A DNA stretch of 64,000 nucleotides from Pseudoclavibacter chungangensis (GTDB lineage Bacteria > Actinomycetota > Actinomycetes > Actinomycetales > Microbacteriaceae), in contig NZ_JACCFV010000001.1 of assembly GCF_013410545.1 (NCBI RefSeq), forward strand, positions 3,534,001 through 3,598,000, read 5' to 3'. Of this stretch, positions 33,786 through 42,479 are shown piece after piece; position 1 is the first letter of the stretch, and every line of letters begins with the position of its first letter. A program made the translations under genes and the position numbers. The notes under the pieces are model-generated. The model was not told the origin of the DNA and did not search any database. It saw nothing but the letters and a program-made list of their open reading frames with translations.

Positions 33786-34055
33786 GTGGCCGATACGGTC
33801 GAGTCGTCGGAGAACTCGATGATCGATCCCGTGGCGGGGCAGCGATTCGATCATGCCGTACACGCTGCGCTGCGGCATCCGTCCGGTACGCCACGTTCGA
33901 CCGCCCCGGCGCGCGAATCGGCGCGGGAGGAAGCGAACCCGATCCGCGGTCGCGCCACCGTCGGTCGGGAACTGCTCGCCGGGGCGGTCACCGGCGCGGT
34001 CGGACTCGCGATCGGTGCATTCGCTCTGGGGCGGGCCGGGCGTGACCGGCGATGA
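33786..34055 (+). CDS. Small protein with one C-terminal membrane helix, unknown
   Basis: An 89-residue frame starting with GTG at 33786, preceded by GGAGAAGG. Residues 1-58 are polar with no visible fold; residues 59-82 (GRELLAGAVTGAVGLAIGAFAL) form a Gly/Ala-rich helix followed by GRAGRDRR. It could be a tail-anchored protein. The preceding 160 bases (33625-33785) hold no recognisable gene. Codon use fits a real gene, but there is no family evidence. Confidence 0.4.
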   Translation: MADTVESSENSMIDPVAGQRFDHAVHAALRHPSGTPRSTAPARESAREEANPIRGRATVGRELLAGAVTGAVGLAIGAFALGRAGRDRR

Positions 34056-34116
34056 GGCTCGGAGCGCCAGTCACGTCGCCCGGCGGCGTGTCGGACGGAA
34101 CTGACAGACTGGCGCC

Positions 34117-34947
34117 ATGACTGCCACACCGGATCGTCCCGACCAGGCCTTCCCCGAACACGTCTTCTCGGCGCTCGGCGTCGATCCGACGGTCTTGCCG
34201 GACCGCATCGGCGGCATGGTGATGGTCGCCGTCAAGCGACCGCCCGGCGGCCCGATCACGTTCATGACCGCGGGCGCATCGAAGCTCCCGACCGAGTCGG
34301 GCGAGCGGGTCGAGCTCGCCGTCGAGGTCGTCGACGGGCAGGAGGGGGCCGCGGTCGCCGCGCTCACGATCGTGTGCGACGACATCGCGCAGAACCATCG
34401 CGTGCCGCCCGTCGGCGTGCCGTGGCGCAACTCGGAGCCCTTCCTGACGGGCACCGCGATCTCGGCGATCCTCGTCACGCCGTCCCGCTGGGGGCCGACG
34501 TTCGACGAGGTCCGCGATCCCGACGGCAGTGTCGTCGGCCACGTCCGCACGCTGCGCCTGCTGACCGACGACGAGGCGGCGTTCGCCGCGGCGAGCGGAT
34601 GGGACGCACTCGTTGCGCTGGCCGGCACGATCGACGCGCTGCTCGACGCCGAGCGCACGAGCACGGTCGAGTTCGCGGGCGTCCCCGACGACGCACCCGT
34701 GTTCGTCACGAAGCTGCACGCCGAGGAGCCGCCGCGCTGGGTCACGTACACGGGGTCCGATCTGCGCTCCGTGACGGGCCTCGAATCCGACGCCTACATG
34801 GACGATCCCGACAACTTCGAGATCTGGTCGGCCTCGTCGTTCGCGGCGCGCTTCCCGCGCGTCGCGGGGTTCGTCCGCGAGGCGCGCGCGGGGCAGACGG
34901 CCCTGTTCGTCGACGATTCGGGCCGCTACACGCTCGAGGACGACTGA
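34117..34947 (+). CDS. Suppressor-of-fused (SUFU)-like domain protein
   Basis: A 276-residue soluble protein. The first 190 residues resemble bacterial SUFU-domain proteins: ITFMTAGASKLPTESGERVELAVEV, VCDDIAQNHRVPPVGVPWRN and TAISAILVTPSRWGP follow the family's order. The C-terminal 80 residues form an extra region. Bacterial SUFU-domain proteins are often immunity proteins of polymorphic toxin systems or of unknown use; no toxin gene is adjacent here. CAGACT lies six bases before the ATG, so it is probably leaderless. Confidence 0.55.
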   Translation: MTATPDRPDQAFPEHVFSALGVDPTVLPDRIGGMVMVAVKRPPGGPITFMTAGASKLPTESGERVELAVEVVDGQEGAAVAALTIVCDDIAQNHRVPPVGVPWRNSEPFLTGTAISAILVTPSRWGPTFDEVRDPDGSVVGHVRTLRLLTDDEAAFAAASGWDALVALAGTIDALLDAERTSTVEFAGVPDDAPVFVTKLHAEEPPRWVTYTGSDLRSVTGLESDAYMDDPDNFEIWSASSFAARFPRVAGFVREARAGQTALFVDDSGRYTLEDD

Positions 34948-34972
34948 GCCGGGCGACGGGTCGCGCCCGCCG

Positions 34973-36043
34973 TCACCCCGCGGGCTCGTAGCGGTCGGCG
35001 ATCCAGCCGAGCTCGTTCTCGCGCAGCCACGCGGCGTTGTACTCGCGGCTCGTGTAGTCGCGGCCCGAATCGGCCGAGAACGACACGATAACGCTACCCG
35101 GCTCGACGCGCTGCGCGAGATCGACGGCGACGCGCAGGCTCAGGATCGACGAGAGGCCCAGCACGAGGCCTTCCGTGCGCGCGACGTGCCAGCCGTAGTC
35201 GATGACCTCGGCCCGCGGGCGCACCTCGATGCGGTCGATCACGTCGAGGTCGATGTTGTCGGGGAAGTTCCGCTCGAGCGACTCCCAGCCCGGCTCGCGC
35301 CGCGCGATCTGCAGCAGGTTCGTGTCGTTCGCCTTCTCGGTGAACTGCGTGCCGACGACCTCGATCGACGGATCGCGATCGTGCAGGTAGCGTCCCGTGC
35401 CGCTCACGGTGCCGCCCGTCGCCATCGCCGCGATCCAGTGTGTGATCCGTCCGCCCGTCTGCTGCCACACCTCGGGGCCCGTCGAATCCACGTGCGTCGC
35501 GGGATTCGCGTGCGTCGACTGCTGCCTGGCCCACCAGTTGCTCGGATCCTCGCGCTCGTAGCGCTCGGCGATCACCGCCCAGTTCTCGGGATCGTCGGCG
35601 GGAACATCGGCGCGACCCGGCACGAGGTCGACGCCGAGGAACCGCAGCAGGTTCTCCTTCTCGGGGGAGAGCAGTCCGTTGACGACCGCCGTCACGGGGT
35701 GGCCCGTCGCACGGCCCGCGAGCGCGTAGCCGATCGCGGTGTTCCCGGCCCCGAAGTCGACGATGCGCTGCCCGGGCCGGAGTTCGCCCGACTCGATCGC
35801 GGCGCGCACGATGCCGATCGCGATGCGGTCCTTCGACGAGCCGCCGATGTTGAACTGGTCGAGCTTGACGAACACCTCGCCCGGGGCACCCTCGGTGAGG
35901 TGCCGGACACGCACGAGCGGCGTCGCTCCGACGAGTTCGAGCAGGTCGTCGACGACGGGCGCCTCGGCGGGATCCCGGAACGAGGTCGGGAGGGCGCGCG
36001 CCACCCCGCGGGCATCACTGCGCTGGTTCACGGTCGCGGTCAT
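34973..36043 (-). CDS. PLP-dependent cysteine synthase / cystathionine beta-synthase family enzyme
   Basis: A 356-residue fold-type II PLP enzyme. LLELVGATPLVRVRHL and the PLP-lysine motif GGSSKDRIAIG (usually GGSVKDR) lie near residues 33-85, and the phosphate-binding loop is ATGGTVSGTGRYL. FSADSGRDYTSREYNAAWL close to the C-terminus is typical of cystathionine beta-synthase-like members, although no CBS pair domain follows. It may make cysteine or cystathionine. The start at 36043 has GGAGGGAG upstream on the minus strand. The adjacent 210 bases to the TetR gene hold nothing recognisable. Confidence 0.88.
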   Translation of the reverse strand: MTATVNQRSDARGVARALPTSFRDPAEAPVVDDLLELVGATPLVRVRHLTEGAPGEVFVKLDQFNIGGSSKDRIAIGIVRAAIESGELRPGQRIVDFGAGNTAIGYALAGRATGHPVTAVVNGLLSPEKENLLRFLGVDLVPGRADVPADDPENWAVIAERYEREDPSNWWARQQSTHANPATHVDSTGPEVWQQTGGRITHWIAAMATGGTVSGTGRYLHDRDPSIEVVGTQFTEKANDTNLLQIARREPGWESLERNFPDNIDLDVIDRIEVRPRAEVIDYGWHVARTEGLVLGLSSILSLRVAVDLAQRVEPGSVIVSFSADSGRDYTSREYNAAWLRENELGWIADRYEPAG

Positions 36044-36253
36044 CTGCGGTCTCCCTCCGGGAACGGACATGCTGACGGCGTGGTCTCCCGCGCCGTGTCG
36101 TCGCGCTCGTGGGAGGCGACGTCCGGATGCGAACAAGGCTAGGCACGTGCCGTCGCCCCGCGACACCGCGCCACGTCGCGGCGGGTCATGCGGCGACCGG
36201 TGACGAAACGAGCCCCGGGGTCCGAGCCCGACCGGCGTTCGCGAGTCGCGGCG

Positions 36254-36997
36254 TCAGGAGCGGGTGTCGGTTGCGGCGGCGTTCCGCTCGAGCCAGCGTT
36301 CGATGCCGGCGATGCGTAGGTCGACGAGGTCAGTGAAGTGTTCGTCGCTCGTCATGGGCGGGCCGAGCGCGGCCTGGCGCGAGAGGGGCGCGGCGAGTTC
36401 GGGGTTCGCGTCGAGCCCCGGCGGGGGAACGGGGCGCGACATGAGGTCGCTCGTCGCGTCATCGGCCTGATCGGAGCGGTCGTCGACGAGGAGGACGAAG
36501 CCGGCGACCTCGGTGAGGAACGCGGAGCGGACGACCATGGCCTGCCGGAGGGTCAGGCCGATGCCCGTGAAGAACTCGAGATTGCGTTCCGTGAGGCGGA
36601 TGCGGGCCGGATCGACGCCCGCGAGCGTCACCTCCTCGTCGAGGGAGATGAGGACGGCGCGCGGGAACGAGCGGTAGTACGTTCGCGCCTCCGCGTAGAG
36701 GCGGCGGATCGAGGAGCGCCAATCGGCGACGTCGAGCGGCGTGTCCGGGATGCCCCGCAGCAGGAGGATCGCGGCGTCGTCGATGACGGATTGGCGGTCC
36801 GGCACGTGGTTGTAGAGTGCGCGCGCCGTCACGCCGAACTCGTCGGCGAGCCGGTGCATCGAGACGGCCCCGAAGCCCTCACGGCCGCCGATGGCGAGCG
36901 CGCGCGACGCGATCTGCTCGCGGCTCAGCAGTGCCTTCGGGGGACGACCACGGCCGCGACGCGTCGTCGGCTCCTCGTCGGTCGGCATGAGCGACAT
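36254..36997 (-). CDS. TetR-family regulator (TetR_C type)
   Basis: A 247-residue repressor. The N-terminal helix-turn-helix (about 28-75) includes REQIASRALAIGGREGFGAVS and LADEFGVTARALYNHV, and the C-terminal helical domain with a long internal helix resembles the tetracycline-repressor C-terminal class. A basic RRGRGRPPK precedes the DNA-binding domain. It is divergent from the fused ABC transporter gene, with 102 bases between, so it may regulate that gene and itself. No clear TetR palindrome was found in the AT-rich stretch 37046-37078. Start is either 36997 or the ATG nine bases inside. Confidence 0.88.
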   Translation of the reverse strand: MSLMPTDEEPTTRRGRGRPPKALLSREQIASRALAIGGREGFGAVSMHRLADEFGVTARALYNHVPDRQSVIDDAAILLLRGIPDTPLDVADWRSSIRRLYAEARTYYRSFPRAVLISLDEEVTLAGVDPARIRLTERNLEFFTGIGLTLRQAMVVRSAFLTEVAGFVLLVDDRSDQADDATSDLMSRPVPPPGLDANPELAAPLSRQAALGPPMTSDEHFTDLVDLRIAGIERWLERNAAATDTRS

Positions 36998-37063
36998 GCT
37001 AGGCGCGGCCGTCTCGACGGGAGCCGGGCGGATGGCTCCACGAGGACAATAAATACACAGATA

Positions 37064-37092
37064 TTGATTTTAGACGTTCGGCTTCGTATCGT
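37064..37092 (+). promoter_or_regulatory. Promoter of the fused ABC transporter gene (leaderless)
   Basis: TTGATT (37064-37069), a 17-base spacer and TATCGT (37087-37092) form a good promoter. Transcription would start at or one base before the GTG at 37100, so the mRNA would be leaderless, consistent with the lack of a Shine-Dalgarno. Confidence 0.55.
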
Positions 37093-37095
37093 CAC

Positions 37096-37114
37096 TGAGG
37101 TGACCCTTACCTCG
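37096..37114 (+). promoter_or_regulatory. Putative IdeR/DtxR iron box overlapping the start codon
   Basis: TGAGGTGACCCTTACCTCG has AGGT and ACCT half-sites seven bases apart, the spacing of the IdeR/DtxR consensus, and matches 12 of 19 positions of a standard iron box. It covers the predicted transcription and translation start, so an iron-bound repressor would block expression. Confidence 0.5.
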
Positions 37115-40100
37115 AATCCTGCGCCTGGGATCCCGACGGCGCCACCGACGAACTCGATCGGCGACGCCGTGCGCCGCCATCGCCTCGGCCTCGTGGCCTC
37201 CGCGGCGCTCGCGATCGTCGCGGCGGCCTGTTCGCTCGCCCCCTACGTCGCCGTCTTCGCCGTCGTGCGCGCGCTGTTCGTGGACGACGCACCCGGTGCC
37301 GTGGTAACGATCGCCGCCGTGGCGGCAGCGGCCGTCGTGCTGCGAGCGATCGCGAGCGGGCTGTCGACGCACGTCGGACACGTCTCGGCCTACCGCGTGC
37401 TGCTCGACCTGCGCTTCGGGCTCGTGCGCAAGCTCCGCCGCATGCCGCTCGCGCGCGTCCAGGCCCGTTCGACCGGTGAGATCAAGAAGTTGCTCCACGA
37501 CGACGTCGAACAACTCGAGGAGGCGCTCGCGCACGGCGTCCCCGACGGCGCCGCGGCCGCGGCCGTCCCCATCGCGACCACGGCGCTCCTGTTCGTCGTC
37601 GACTGGCGGCTCGCACTCGTCGCACTCGCCTCGCTCGTCGTGCTCGTCGTCATCTCGGCGGTCGGCATGACGCTCGCGCAGCGGAACAACGCAGCCCTCG
37701 CGACCCACGCACTCGTCCTCGAGCGGGCCGTCACGGGCTACCTCCAGGGGCTCGAGGTGATCCGCAGCTACGTGCGTCCGGACAGCGGCTACGACCAGGC
37801 CCGTGGTGCCGTCCTGCGCGGTGCCGAACTGCAGCAGCGCGCGACGCGCGGCCCCCTGCGATGGCTCGCGTCGTTCCTCACCGTCGGCACGGGGCTCGCG
37901 CTCGCGGCGCTGCTCCCCGTCGCGGGGCTCGGCCTCGAGGCGGGCACGTTCGACCTCGCGACCGTGCTCCTGTTCCTCCTCGTCGGCATCGCCTACCTGA
38001 CGCCGATCATCGGCCTCGTGGGGACGCTCGCGACGATCATGAGCCGCATCCAGTTCGCGGCGGGCGGTGTGCGGGCCCTGTTCGCGGAGGACGAGCTGCC
38101 GGAATCGGAGTCACCGGGCATCCCCACGACCTTCGACGTCCGACTCGACGGCGTGACGTTCGCCTACGGCCCCGAGCGACCCGCGCTGCACGACGTGACG
38201 CTCCACGTCCCCGAGGGGTCGAGCCTCGCGCTCGTCGGCGAGACGGGCAGCGGCAAGTCGACCGTCGCCCGGCTCATCAGTCGCTTCGCGGACGCCGACG
38301 AGGGCACCGTTCGCATCGGCGGCGTCGACGTCCGCGACATCCCCGCGACCGAACTGTCGCGCATCGTCGCCTTCGTCCAGCAGAACGAGTACGTGTTCGC
38401 CGCGAGCCTCATGGCGAACATCCGGATCGCCCGTCCCGGCGCGAGCGACGAGGAGGTCGTGCGTGCGGGCGAGACGGCCCAGCTCGGGGACGTCGCCGCG
38501 GCGCTCGCCGATGGGTGGGCGACGGAACTCCCCGAGGGCGGTGGGCGACTGTCGGGCGGGCAGCGTCAGCGCATCGCGATCGCGCGCGCCGTGCTCAAGG
38601 ACGCTCGCGTGATCGTGCTCGACGAGGCGACCGCCGCGCTCGACCAGGAGACCGAGCGGCGGACACTCGACGCGCTCGATCGACTCACCGAGGGCCGCAC
38701 CGTCATCACGATCGCGCACCGGCTCGCGACCATCGCCGGCAGCGACCGCATCGCACGCCTCGACGGCGGCCGGGTCACGGCGCAGGACCACCACGAGCGA
38801 CTGCTCGAGACGCACGAGCCGTACCGCGCGCTGTGGCACGCGTACGAGCGCGCCGACGGCTGGCGCATCGGGGCGGACGATCCCGAGGACGCGGCGCCCG
38901 GCGACGCCGGCGTGGCCCGGGAGGAGGGCGACGACGCGGAGGTCCGGGGCGAGGACGGCCCCGCCGTGCCCGTCGCGGCCTCGGGCACGGCACCCGCACG
39001 GCGCGTGGGCGACCCGTCGACGGACGCCGGCGAGGTCACGGACATCGTCCGTCCGGGGCTCGGGCGGATGGGCTTCCTCGCCCAGTGGCGGGCGATGTAC
39101 GGGCGCAGCCTGCGGCCGCTCGTGCGCGGCATCGGGCGCATCCTGCTCGAGGGGGCGTTCCGCAGCGTCCCCGTCGTCACGATCCTCGTGATCGTGCTCG
39201 CCGCGACGGGCGCGGTCCCCGGGCTCGCGCTCGACGCGGGCCTCGTGTGGCTGTTGACCGCCGTGCTCGCCGCCTCGATCGTCGCGAGGCTCTTCGCCGC
39301 CGCGTGGGCGAACGCCCTCGTGTGGCGGCTCGCCGCCGACTCGAAGGCCGGGCTGCAGTTGTCGGTGCTCGATCGCCTGCGTCGCGTCCCGCTCGGTTTC
39401 GTGGATCGCGTCGACCGGTCGCGCATCGGGACGGTCGTCACGAACGACGCCGTCATGGTCGACTTCCAGAATCTGCCGCAGCAGCTCCTCGGGGCGCTCG
39501 TGCAGCCGACCCTCTCGGCCGTCGCACTGTTCGTCGTCGACTGGCGCCTCGCGCTCGCGACCCTCGTGGGCGTGCCCCTCTTCTGGCTCATCACGGCGTG
39601 GGGCGACCGCATCTTCCATCGCGCGTTCGCCGATCACCACCTCGCCCGCGGTGAGGCGACGACGGTCATGGTCGAGCAGGCGCGCGGCGCGGCCGTCCTG
39701 CGCGGCGCCCCAGGCTCGTGGATCGCCGAGCGCTACGTTCCCGTGCTCGAGCGGCTCGCGCGGACGAGCACCGACATGTCGGTGCGCGCGACGCCCGCCA
39801 CGGCGCTCGGATCGATCGTCATCGAGATCGGGCAGGTCGTGCTCATCCTCGTGGGGGCGGCCGCGTTCGCGGCAGGTCTCGTGCCGGCGAGCGTGCTCAT
39901 GCTGTTCCTCGTGCTCTCGCTCACCGTGTACCAGCCGATCCAAGAGCTCATGCTGCTCACCGGCTATCGCCGGAACCAGCAGCAGATCGCGGCGAAGATC
40001 GCCGAGGTGTGGGACGAGCCCGTGCTCACGGAGCCCGCCTCGCCCGCCGAGCCGGACGGTGCCGAGGTCGAGTTCCGCGACGTCGGCTTCCGGTATCGGG

Positions 40101-40792
40101 ACGAGGACGCGCCCGCGCTCGACGGCGTCTCCTTCCGTGCGGAGCGTGGCCGCGTGACGGCGCTCGTCGGTGCGTCCGGCTCGGGCAAGTCGACGATCGC
40201 GCGGCTCGTGAACCGCATGTGGGATCCCGCGGCGGGCAGCGTCCGCATCGGCGGACGCGATCTGCGCGAGCTCGGCTCCGATCGCACGATGCGGCTCGTC
40301 GCGACCGTGTTTCAGGACGTGCACCTGTTCGACGACACGGTGCGGGCGAACGTCACGCTCGGGCGACCCGAGGCGAGCGAGGAGGACGTGTGGCGCGCGT
40401 TGCGCGCCGCGCAGTGCGACGACGTCGTCGATTCGCTGCCCGACGGGCTCGACACGGTGCTCGCCGACGGCGGTGCCGACCTGTCGGGCGGGCAGCGGCA
40501 GCGCCTCTCGATCGCTCGGGCGCTGCTCAAGGACTCACCCGTCCTCGTGCTCGACGAGGCGGTCGCATCGGTCGATCCGGCCACCGAGGCGCGGATCCAG
40601 TCGGCCCTCGCCGTGCTCATGCGGGGACGGACGACGATCGTCATCGCCCACCGGCTCTCGACCGTGCGCGGCGCCGACACGATCGTCGTCGTCGAGGGGG
40701 GACGCGTCGCGGGGATCGGGACGGCCGCGGAGCTGCACGACTCCTCGCCCGCGTACCGGGCGCTCGCGGACGCGGCTCGCAGCGAGGCCTGA
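37100..40792 (+). CDS. Fused double ABC exporter-type transporter (two TMD-NBD halves)
   Basis: A 1230-residue single polypeptide with two full exporter halves. Half 1: transmembrane domain about 20-330, ATPase about 345-580 with Walker A GETGSGKST, signature LSGGQRQRIA, Walker B VIVLDEATAALD and IAHRL. After an acidic linker (about 590-650), half 2: transmembrane domain about 655-960, ATPase with GASGSGKST, LSGGQRQRLS and VLVLDEAVASVD (Ala-Val replacing Ala-Thr). Heterodimeric relatives such as IrtAB import siderophores despite the exporter fold; here both halves are fused. A putative iron box at the start and a divergent TetR gene suggest iron control. Substrate is inferred, not shown. Confidence 0.85.
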   Translation: MTLTSNPAPGIPTAPPTNSIGDAVRRHRLGLVASAALAIVAAACSLAPYVAVFAVVRALFVDDAPGAVVTIAAVAAAAVVLRAIASGLSTHVGHVSAYRVLLDLRFGLVRKLRRMPLARVQARSTGEIKKLLHDDVEQLEEALAHGVPDGAAAAAVPIATTALLFVVDWRLALVALASLVVLVVISAVGMTLAQRNNAALATHALVLERAVTGYLQGLEVIRSYVRPDSGYDQARGAVLRGAELQQRATRGPLRWLASFLTVGTGLALAALLPVAGLGLEAGTFDLATVLLFLLVGIAYLTPIIGLVGTLATIMSRIQFAAGGVRALFAEDELPESESPGIPTTFDVRLDGVTFAYGPERPALHDVTLHVPEGSSLALVGETGSGKSTVARLISRFADADEGTVRIGGVDVRDIPATELSRIVAFVQQNEYVFAASLMANIRIARPGASDEEVVRAGETAQLGDVAAALADGWATELPEGGGRLSGGQRQRIAIARAVLKDARVIVLDEATAALDQETERRTLDALDRLTEGRTVITIAHRLATIAGSDRIARLDGGRVTAQDHHERLLETHEPYRALWHAYERADGWRIGADDPEDAAPGDAGVAREEGDDAEVRGEDGPAVPVAASGTAPARRVGDPSTDAGEVTDIVRPGLGRMGFLAQWRAMYGRSLRPLVRGIGRILLEGAFRSVPVVTILVIVLAATGAVPGLALDAGLVWLLTAVLAASIVARLFAAAWANALVWRLAADSKAGLQLSVLDRLRRVPLGFVDRVDRSRIGTVVTNDAVMVDFQNLPQQLLGALVQPTLSAVALFVVDWRLALATLVGVPLFWLITAWGDRIFHRAFADHHLARGEATTVMVEQARGAAVLRGAPGSWIAERYVPVLERLARTSTDMSVRATPATALGSIVIEIGQVVLILVGAAAFAAGLVPASVLMLFLVLSLTVYQPIQELMLLTGYRRNQQQIAAKIAEVWDEPVLTEPASPAEPDGAEVEFRDVGFRYRDEDAPALDGVSFRAERGRVTALVGASGSGKSTIARLVNRMWDPAAGSVRIGGRDLRELGSDRTMRLVATVFQDVHLFDDTVRANVTLGRPEASEEDVWRALRAAQCDDVVDSLPDGLDTVLADGGADLSGGQRQRLSIARALLKDSPVLVLDEAVASVDPATEARIQSALAVLMRGRTTIVIAHRLSTVRGADTIVVVEGGRVAGIGTAAELHDSSPAYRALADAARSEA

Positions 40793-40938
40793 GCGTCGCG
40801 GTGACGCGGGTGGCCGTCGCGGGCAGCGGCGGGCGGGGTGGCGAGCCGACCGCGCCGATCGCGGCTGCACCCGACGGGCCCGAGGCGCCGGTCCCGGGCC
40901 GGAACCGCACGTGTGGGACCGGGAACTCCGCTGTCGCG

Positions 40939-41577
40939 TCACGCGAGACCGAGTGTGTGCACCTGCCTCGCGATGACGGCTTCGACGAGGGCGTCCGGTG
41001 AGCCGGTCGTTCCGACGAAGTGGCCGGAGAGTTCGAGGCCGATCGTTCCCGCGACGGTCGCGAGTTCCGCGAGGACGGCGGCGATGCCGCTCGGCGTGAG
41101 GTCGGGGTACGCCGACGTCAGTGCGTCCCCCACGTGGACACCCTCGAACTCGACGACCCGCTCCGTCGCGCCGCAGCGGAAGAACGGCGCCGCGACCGCC
41201 GCCGCGGCCGGGATCGTCTCGGGCGGGGCGACGTAGCCGGGGATCGGTGTCCCGTACACGAGCTGGAACTCGTGGGGTCGGTGCTTCGCCCACGCCCGCC
41301 ATTCGCGGACGAGCGCGCCCCAGCGCTCGGCGGGTGCCCCCTCGTCGACCGTCGCGAGGGCGTCGGCCAGGTGGTGATAGCTCTCGACGATCATCGCCGT
41401 CAGGAGTGCCTCGCGTGTCGGGAAGTAGCGGTACACGGCCGACGACACGAGCCCCACCTCGCGAGCCACGGCCCGCATCGACAGGCCCTGGCCGCCGCGC
41501 TCGGCGATCTCGTGGCGCGCGGCCGAGAGGATCTGCGCGGTCGTACGTGCCCGCGATTCCTCGCGTTTTCCGGTCAT
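40939..41577 (-). CDS. TetR-family regulator
   Basis: A 212-residue TetR regulator. The DNA-binding domain (about 8-60) contains TTAQILSAARHEIAERGGQGLS and AREVGLVSSAVYRYFPTREALL; the C-terminal domain resembles the WHG class. The ATG at 41577 is chosen over an upstream start that would add nine Gly-rich residues. It is divergent from a membrane protein gene, and the 125-base gap holds three copies of an AGAGC-GGT-GCTCT operator, which it very likely binds to repress both genes. Confidence 0.9.
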   Translation of the reverse strand: MTGKREESRARTTAQILSAARHEIAERGGQGLSMRAVAREVGLVSSAVYRYFPTREALLTAMIVESYHHLADALATVDEGAPAERWGALVREWRAWAKHRPHEFQLVYGTPIPGYVAPPETIPAAAAVAAPFFRCGATERVVEFEGVHVGDALTSAYPDLTPSGIAAVLAELATVAGTIGLELSGHFVGTTGSPDALVEAVIARQVHTLGLA

Positions 41578-41607
41578 CTCGCCTCCGCCGCCAGTCTGCC
41601 ACATCCG

Positions 41608-41672
41608 AGAGCGGTGCTCTTGACGAGAAACGAGAGCGGTGCTCTACTTGTTCCGAACGAGAGCACCGCTCT
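41608..41672. promoter_or_regulatory. Three operator palindromes for the divergent TetR regulator
   Basis: The 13-mer AGAGCGGTGCTCT occurs at 41608-41620 and 41633-41645, and its reverse complement AGAGCACCGCTCT at 41660-41672. Spacing between starts is 25 and 27 bases. Arms AGAGC/GCTCT are perfect. The third copy sits between a possible TTGTTC (41648-41653) and TTGAAT (41672-41677) of the plus-strand gene. Confidence 0.75.
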
Positions 41673-41702
41673 TGAATGCGGTGCGACGAGACGGAGGAAA
41701 CC

Positions 41703-42440
41703 ATGCACACGACGAACGAACGACCGACGACCGGTCACACCCCGGTTGAGGGGGCACGCATCCCGGGGCGCGAACCGGCGCGAGTCGGCGCAGCCGCACC
41801 GGCACCGGGCGGCGTGGGGCGCGCGCTCCTGCTCCCGATCGCCGCGACGGGCGTGCTCATGGCGGCGTACCAGCTCGTCCGGCCCTACGGTGACGTCGCC
41901 GGTGGCACCGGAACCCTCGACGCGATCGCGTCGCCCTGGTGGCTCGTGGCCCACATCGCGGCCCTGTTCGGCCTCGCCGCATTCGCGCTCGCCGCGGTGC
42001 GCCTCGCCGACGTCGACGGCTCGCGCACGGCTCGCGCCGCGCGTGTCGCCGCGCTCGCGGGCGCCGCGCTCGTCCTGCCCGCCTACGGGGTCGAGGCATT
42101 CGGGCTGCACCTCGTCGGGCAGTACGGCGAGGGGTCGCCGATCGCACTCGCGATCTTCCACGGCTCCCGCGAGAACGTCACCGGGCTCGTGTTCCTCGCG
42201 GGCGGCCTCCTCGGGATCGCCGTCGCGGGCGTCCTCGCCGCGATCGCGTTCCGCCGCCGGACCGGATCGTGGACGATGTGGCCGGTCGCGATCGCCATGG
42301 CGCTCGTCATGCCCGCATTCCTGCTGCCACCGGCGGGACGGATGGCGTTCGGCATGCTGACGCTCGTCGCGGCCGCGATCGCCGTGTTCGGACTCGTGCG
42401 CACGGCATCCGCGAGCGCACCGGTCGCGTCACATTCGTAA
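41703..42440 (+). CDS. Membrane protein controlled by the divergent TetR regulator
   Basis: A 245-residue protein with a polar N-terminus (about 1-40) and about six transmembrane helices, including LLLPIAATGVLMAAYQLV, LVAHIAALFGLAAFALAAV and MWPVAIAMALVMPAFLL. No transporter motif is recognised. GGAGGAAACC precedes the ATG. The triple operator immediately upstream indicates tight, ligand-responsive control, so it may take part in resistance or in handling a lipophilic compound, which is inference only. Confidence 0.7.
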   Translation: MHTTNERPTTGHTPVEGARIPGREPARVGAAAPAPGGVGRALLLPIAATGVLMAAYQLVRPYGDVAGGTGTLDAIASPWWLVAHIAALFGLAAFALAAVRLADVDGSRTARAARVAALAGAALVLPAYGVEAFGLHLVGQYGEGSPIALAIFHGSRENVTGLVFLAGGLLGIAVAGVLAAIAFRRRTGSWTMWPVAIAMALVMPAFLLPPAGRMAFGMLTLVAAAIAVFGLVRTASASAPVASHS

Positions 42441-42479
42441 CAGTCGGAACGACGGGACCTCGCGCGCGTTGACCCGAGC

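Noticed and set aside
36338..37099. Upstream extension of the fused ABC transporter frame by 254 codons
   Set aside because: It runs antisense through the TetR gene and encodes only Arg/Glu-rich text without a fold. The GTG at 37100 has a promoter at the right distance.
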